NCBI GenBank assembly: GCA_900554685.1
Contig: USIG01000072.1
Coordinates: 1-8,516 of the forward strand
Reading direction: 5' to 3'
DNA length: 8,516 nucleotides
DNA from: an uncultured Cryptobacterium sp.
Lineage (GTDB): Bacteria > Actinomycetota > Coriobacteriia > Coriobacteriales > Eggerthellaceae
The notes below the pieces were generated by a model, which was given only the letters and a program-made list of their open reading frames with translations, searched no databases and was not told where the DNA came from. Of the stretch, positions 5,471 through 8,516 are shown in pieces (the stretch's first letter is position 1; every line of letters begins with the position of its first letter). Position numbers and translations under genes: made by a program.

Positions 5471-5766
5471 ACCCCTGACGATAGCTGCCTCCCTACCTGC
5501 CAGTTTAACCCACGAAGGGCGAGAAGAAACAACGGTGTAAGGTCCACCCACACCCACCCCTCTTCGGATAGCTCGGCCCCCAGGTACCGCTTCACGTCGA
5601 ACATCACGTCTGAGAAAACACGCATATCTTGTCTTTGTCGATCACGCTCATCATCACGTCATAGCAAAGGTTGACCGCCTAACCAGCATGTCCACCCCCA
5701 CTCACGCTCCAGCCTCTTGCAGTTTAGCCAACTCCGCAACGTTCACGGAGGGAATGAAAACATGAT

Positions 5767-7821
5767 CTAAATTTTCATCGCCGTTTCGTAGGCACCCCAG
5801 ATAACGCTTCGTAAATTACCCACCTTGACGCAATCACCTACTAAATAAACTGATGATGCTTTGGGAGCCAAAGGATTTGGCGAATAGCCCAAAGAAGCGA
5901 TGACTGAATCACAGGAAATAGTTTGTTGCGTACCGTCTTTATGTTCTATTACAATTTCTCCCTCACGAACTTCTTGAAGTGTTGATTCCAGATATACGGG
6001 AACCTCATGGAGAGCAAACCATTCACGCAAATATGAGCTGTTAGCAAGACACACCCCTGTTTGCGCAATTAAGTCGTCTTTCATTTCTACAATAAAGGGA
6101 CTTTTTCCCTGAAGAGCCAATTCATAAGCAATTTCACAGCCCGTTAAACCGCCTCCAATAACGGCGACCGCAGAACCAACCTCTGTCCCTGTTAAATACT
6201 CGCACGCTTCAATCATACGTTCATAGCCTTTAATAGAATGTGGAATTATCGGTTTGGCACCCGTAGCAATAACCACTGGTGAATCACCGAATATATGAGG
6301 ATCAGACACTTCGTCTCCAAGATGCACTTCAACCTTAAGCACGTCCATTTCTCTGCGATACCACGCGAGCAAATCTCGTAACTTGCCCTTGTATGATTCA
6401 GCACTTGCAGGAATAAAAGTTCCGCCCAATTCCTTTTCTTTTTCATGGATTATCGGATGATGTCCACGCAAAGTAAGAACACGCGCTGTTTCCATACCTC
6501 CAATACCACCACCGATGATATGAACCGTTTTAGGAGAAGTAGTCTTTTTAATAAAGTGCTTATCCCATTGCATAGTTTCAGCATTGACTGCACAACGCGA
6601 AAGATTCAAGCTATCGTGCAACGATTGGTCATTAGGAACGCCTTTGTAATGGCACATATTAAAACATCCGTTATGACACAAAATGCAAGGTCGTATATCT
6701 TCAGGTCTATCTTCGATTAACTTAGTAACCCATGCCTGATCTGCAAGGAATTGACGTGCAAAACCCGCCCCGTCAAGCTTTCCCTTTTCAATTTCTTGAG
6801 CAGCCACAAAAGGATCAAGACGACCAGCACAGACGACCGGTATATCCACAAAGTTCTTAATATGTTCTACATCTTCCAAATTGCAATTTTCAGGCATATA
6901 GATAGGTGGATGAGCCCAATACCAAGCATCATACGTACCATTATCGCAGTTCAACATATCATAGCCTGCATCCTGAAGATACTTTGCAGCGCGTTGCGAT
7001 TCTTCCCTATCACGCCCTACCTCTGTGAATTGCTCACCTGGCAAAGCTCCCTCGCGAAAACCCTTTGTTTTTGACACAACGCTATAACGAAGAGAAACAG
7101 GAAAATCTTTCCCGCAAGCTTGTTTAATTCCTTGCACAATCTCTACTGCAAAACGATAACGATTTTCAAATGACCCACCATATTCATCATCACGATGGTT
7201 TACATACTTTAACGTAAACTGATCGAGTAAATATCCTTCATGAACAGCATGAATCTCAATGCCGTCAACACCCGCTTGCTTTAAGAGTTTTGCCGTTTTA
7301 ACAAAAGCTTCGACCATTTCATGAATTTCAGCTTTAGTCATAGCGCGTGATGGCACTTTGTCTGACCACCGATTTGGTGAAGGACTAGCAGTAGCGGTAA
7401 TTTTATCTAAATCCATAAAGGGTTTAGAGACCACCCGTAAAAACTTATTGGTATAGAGTGTTTCCATTAACTTACTAATGGTAAATGATCGACCAAACCC
7501 CGCAGTAAGCTGGACAAATAATTTTGCACCAGTTGCATGCAACTTTGGCATCCATGCAGCAAGATCGTCATACATTCTTTCATTTTTGTATAACCATTGA
7601 CCAAACATAGGGTTATACACCGGTTGGCAGCCCGGCAAAACTAACCCAACATTGTTTTTTGCCACTTCAAGAATAAAACGAGCACCCATCTCATCAAAAT
7701 GGTTCTTCTCCATCCACCCGAATAAATCGGTGCCACCCATCGAAGTTAATACGATACGGTTTTTTATCTCACACGTACCAATTTTCCAGGGTGTAAAAAG
7801 TGGTGCAAGTCTCGAATCCAT
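5767..7821 (-). CDS. NADH:flavin oxidoreductase / 2-enoate reductase-like (BaiCD type)
   Basis: A complete 684-aa iron-sulfur flavoenzyme of the old-yellow-enzyme class that reduces activated C=C bonds, as in 2-enoate reductase, 2,4-dienoyl-CoA reductase and the bile-acid enzymes BaiCD/BaiH. The FMN TIM barrel covers about residues 1-365: PLFTPWKIG at 7-15, then HAVHEGYLLDQF (191-202) with H191/H194 and EYGGSFENRYRF (213-224). The cysteine cluster has C379, C382 and C386, plus C390 and C410 as possible fourth ligands. An FAD Rossmann GGGIGG lies at 437-442, a second dinucleotide fold GGGLTG at 556-561, and the terminal VGDC at 661-664. It is probably cytosolic. The start at 7821 is set by AAGGAGG eight bases upstream; the frame to 7869 adds 16 residues without a better site. 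Coriobacteriia carry many paralogues acting on steroids, phenolics or other electron acceptors, so the substrate cannot be named. No clear promoter was found. Confidence 0.93.
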   Translation of the reverse strand: MDSRLAPLFTPWKIGTCEIKNRIVLTSMGGTDLFGWMEKNHFDEMGARFILEVAKNNVGLVLPGCQPVYNPMFGQWLYKNERMYDDLAAWMPKLHATGAKLFVQLTAGFGRSFTISKLMETLYTNKFLRVVSKPFMDLDKITATASPSPNRWSDKVPSRAMTKAEIHEMVEAFVKTAKLLKQAGVDGIEIHAVHEGYLLDQFTLKYVNHRDDEYGGSFENRYRFAVEIVQGIKQACGKDFPVSLRYSVVSKTKGFREGALPGEQFTEVGRDREESQRAAKYLQDAGYDMLNCDNGTYDAWYWAHPPIYMPENCNLEDVEHIKNFVDIPVVCAGRLDPFVAAQEIEKGKLDGAGFARQFLADQAWVTKLIEDRPEDIRPCILCHNGCFNMCHYKGVPNDQSLHDSLNLSRCAVNAETMQWDKHFIKKTTSPKTVHIIGGGIGGMETARVLTLRGHHPIIHEKEKELGGTFIPASAESYKGKLRDLLAWYRREMDVLKVEVHLGDEVSDPHIFGDSPVVIATGAKPIIPHSIKGYERMIEACEYLTGTEVGSAVAVIGGGLTGCEIAYELALQGKSPFIVEMKDDLIAQTGVCLANSSYLREWFALHEVPVYLESTLQEVREGEIVIEHKDGTQQTISCDSVIASLGYSPNPLAPKASSVYLVGDCVKVGNLRSVIWGAYETAMKI

Positions 7822-7829
7822 TGAGACCC

Positions 7830-7836
7830 CCTCCTT
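7830..7836 (-). promoter_or_regulatory. Ribosome-binding site of the oxidoreductase
   Basis: AAGGAGG followed by more G residues, eight bases before the ATG at 7821-7819. It favours this ATG over the in-frame ATG codons at 7845 and 7869. Confidence 0.75.
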
Positions 7837-7947
7837 AAGCGACATCTTTTTATACAGCGCTTTAAGCACCTATAAGAAAACACCTAAATCCCCAAAGTGC
7901 ATTCTTATAAAATGTCTCAAATCTAACAGATTCTATAGTACGCCTCT

Positions 7948-8499
7948 TTAGGCTTTCATGATTGCTACGCTTACTCGCTTTACCGTATAAGCCAAATCGG
8001 ATTCTTTATTGGCTTCAGAGTAATCATAGTCAAGGGTCACTTCCCACGAATAAGCTTGATCATCCTGAGTAGCGTTACCCGTAAATGAATAATGTTCGCG
8101 AGCTAATGTTTTTTGATCTGATTCGTAAGTGGAATATGCAGAAGAATCAGGTAATTCGACACTGCCAATTTGCACAGAGCTTAATCCAACTTTATCTAAA
8201 ATGAATTCAACAATATGGAATTGCTTAACAGCAGGAGCAAAAGCAACATCACCATATCCAAGCAATGCGCACGGAGCTTCATAAGAAGCCGCCGCAACAC
8301 TACCTTCAGAATCAAGCCCTAGGGTAACTGTTGGTGTTCCCGAATACGAATTGCCTTTTTCATCTGCTAATAGAACAGTAATCTCGTTACTAAATCCTAA
8401 AGAACTAAGCGTTTGTAAATCTTGGACGGTTGCCCCATGACCAATAGCCTGAATAGCGTCATCTTTTGACATACCCATCAAGGAAACTAAATTAATCAC
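7948..8499 (-). CDS. Unrecognised beta-rich protein, 5' end unclear (possibly truncated)
   Basis: A 183-aa frame starting at a GTG and ending in TAA. Its first residues (LVSLMGMSKDDAIQAIGHGA) resemble the start of a PASTA-like repeat, in which VxxLxGMxxxxAxxxL is typical. The rest is rich in Ser, Thr, Tyr and acidic residues with alternating beta patterns (VTLGLDSEGSVAAASYEAP, then YSWEVTLDYDYSEANK), like extracytoplasmic domains. No signal peptide or membrane segment is present in the visible part, which such a protein would need. Upstream of the GTG four sense codons (PTTQ) read as protein and then an in-frame TGA lies at 8514-8512. No Shine-Dalgarno precedes the GTG. Either the gene is broken by a nonsense or frameshift change, or it starts here and is coupled to a preceding gene whose frame ends at 8492. 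I do not recognise the family with confidence. Confidence 0.6.
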   Translation of the reverse strand: MINLVSLMGMSKDDAIQAIGHGATVQDLQTLSSLGFSNEITVLLADEKGNSYSGTPTVTLGLDSEGSVAAASYEAPCALLGYGDVAFAPAVKQFHIVEFILDKVGLSSVQIGSVELPDSSAYSTYESDQKTLAREHYSFTGNATQDDQAYSWEVTLDYDYSEANKESDLAYTVKRVSVAIMKA

Positions 8500-8516
8500 T
8501 TGCGTTGTAGGTCAAG

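Larger units (their letters stand above)
5429..5766. other. GC-rich gap between oxidoreductase and nuclease, possible gene remnants
   Basis: This stretch of 338 bases belongs in composition to the GC-rich block almost up to the oxidoreductase stop. It holds the promoter and ribosome site of the nuclease. Upstream of those, short protein-like frames appear on the minus strand: one ends in SVNVAELAKLQEAGA and a stop at about 5702, another starts at 5625 with MRVFSDVMFDVKRYLGAEL and runs into the nuclease gene out of frame. None has a supported start. They may be remnants of a decayed gene brought in with the cassette, or simply open frames expected in GC-rich DNA. A CTCCG/CGGAG stem at 5732-5750 lacks a T-run. 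Confidence 0.4.

Noticed and set aside
5152..5625. A 157-codon minus-strand frame across the nuclease 5' end
   Set aside because: Its second half is the out-of-frame shadow of the nuclease gene (Ser/Arg-rich). Only the first 40 or so residues look protein-like, and it has no supported start.
5732..5750. CTCCG/CGGAG stem after the oxidoreductase gene as a terminator
   Set aside because: The stem is only five pairs, has a nine-base loop and no T-run on either strand.
7900..7914. Near-palindrome CATT-N7-AATG upstream of the oxidoreductase as an operator
   Set aside because: It is imperfect, its core is AT-rich TTATAA, and no promoter could be placed around it, so chance is a fair explanation.

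Overview
All supported genes in this window are transcribed leftward (minus strand). The gene content suggests a moderately AT-rich member of the Actinobacteria class Coriobacteriia (Eggerthellaceae or Atopobiaceae type). The pointers are a large iron-sulfur flavin enoate-reductase-like enzyme, a Ser/Thr kinase paired with a small helix-turn-helix protein, and a DUF4190/DUF4352-like membrane protein. This placement is inferred from family resemblance; no rRNA or other marker is present.

Layout in transcription order, from high to low coordinates. (1) 7948-8499: 3' part of an unrecognised beta-rich protein. Its reading frame is closed by a TGA at the window edge. (2) 5767-7821: a complete 684-aa NADH:flavin oxidoreductase of the BaiCD / 2-enoate reductase type, with an FMN barrel, a cysteine cluster, and FAD and NAD(P) Rossmann motifs. 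(3) About 3332-5760: a GC-rich block, for example 42 of 60 G/C at 4201-4260, against 20 of 60 at 1441-1500 and 27 of 60 at 7621-7680. It carries one DUF262-DUF1524 (GmrSD/SspE-like) defence nuclease and, after its stop in the same frame, a small uncharacterised ORF. It looks like a transferred defence cassette placed just downstream of the oxidoreductase stop codon. (4) 2986-3331: an intergenic region with two perfect dyads. (5) 257-2985: a three-gene group with a membrane DUF4352-like protein, a small HTH protein, and a Ser/Thr kinase with three C-terminal membrane segments. The last two genes overlap. This is probably an envelope-associated signalling module. (6) 1-256: a leader region for a gene just beyond the left edge. 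It has a possible promoter, competing hairpins, an intrinsic terminator whose 5' arm can also pair with an upstream segment, and a strong Shine-Dalgarno sequence at the edge. This is an attenuator or riboswitch candidate of no class I recognise.

The points most worth attention are the leader RNA, the GC-rich defence cassette with its in-frame TGA, and the kinase/HTH/membrane-protein module. Homologues of each main coding family are known, so nothing here is a clearly new protein system.
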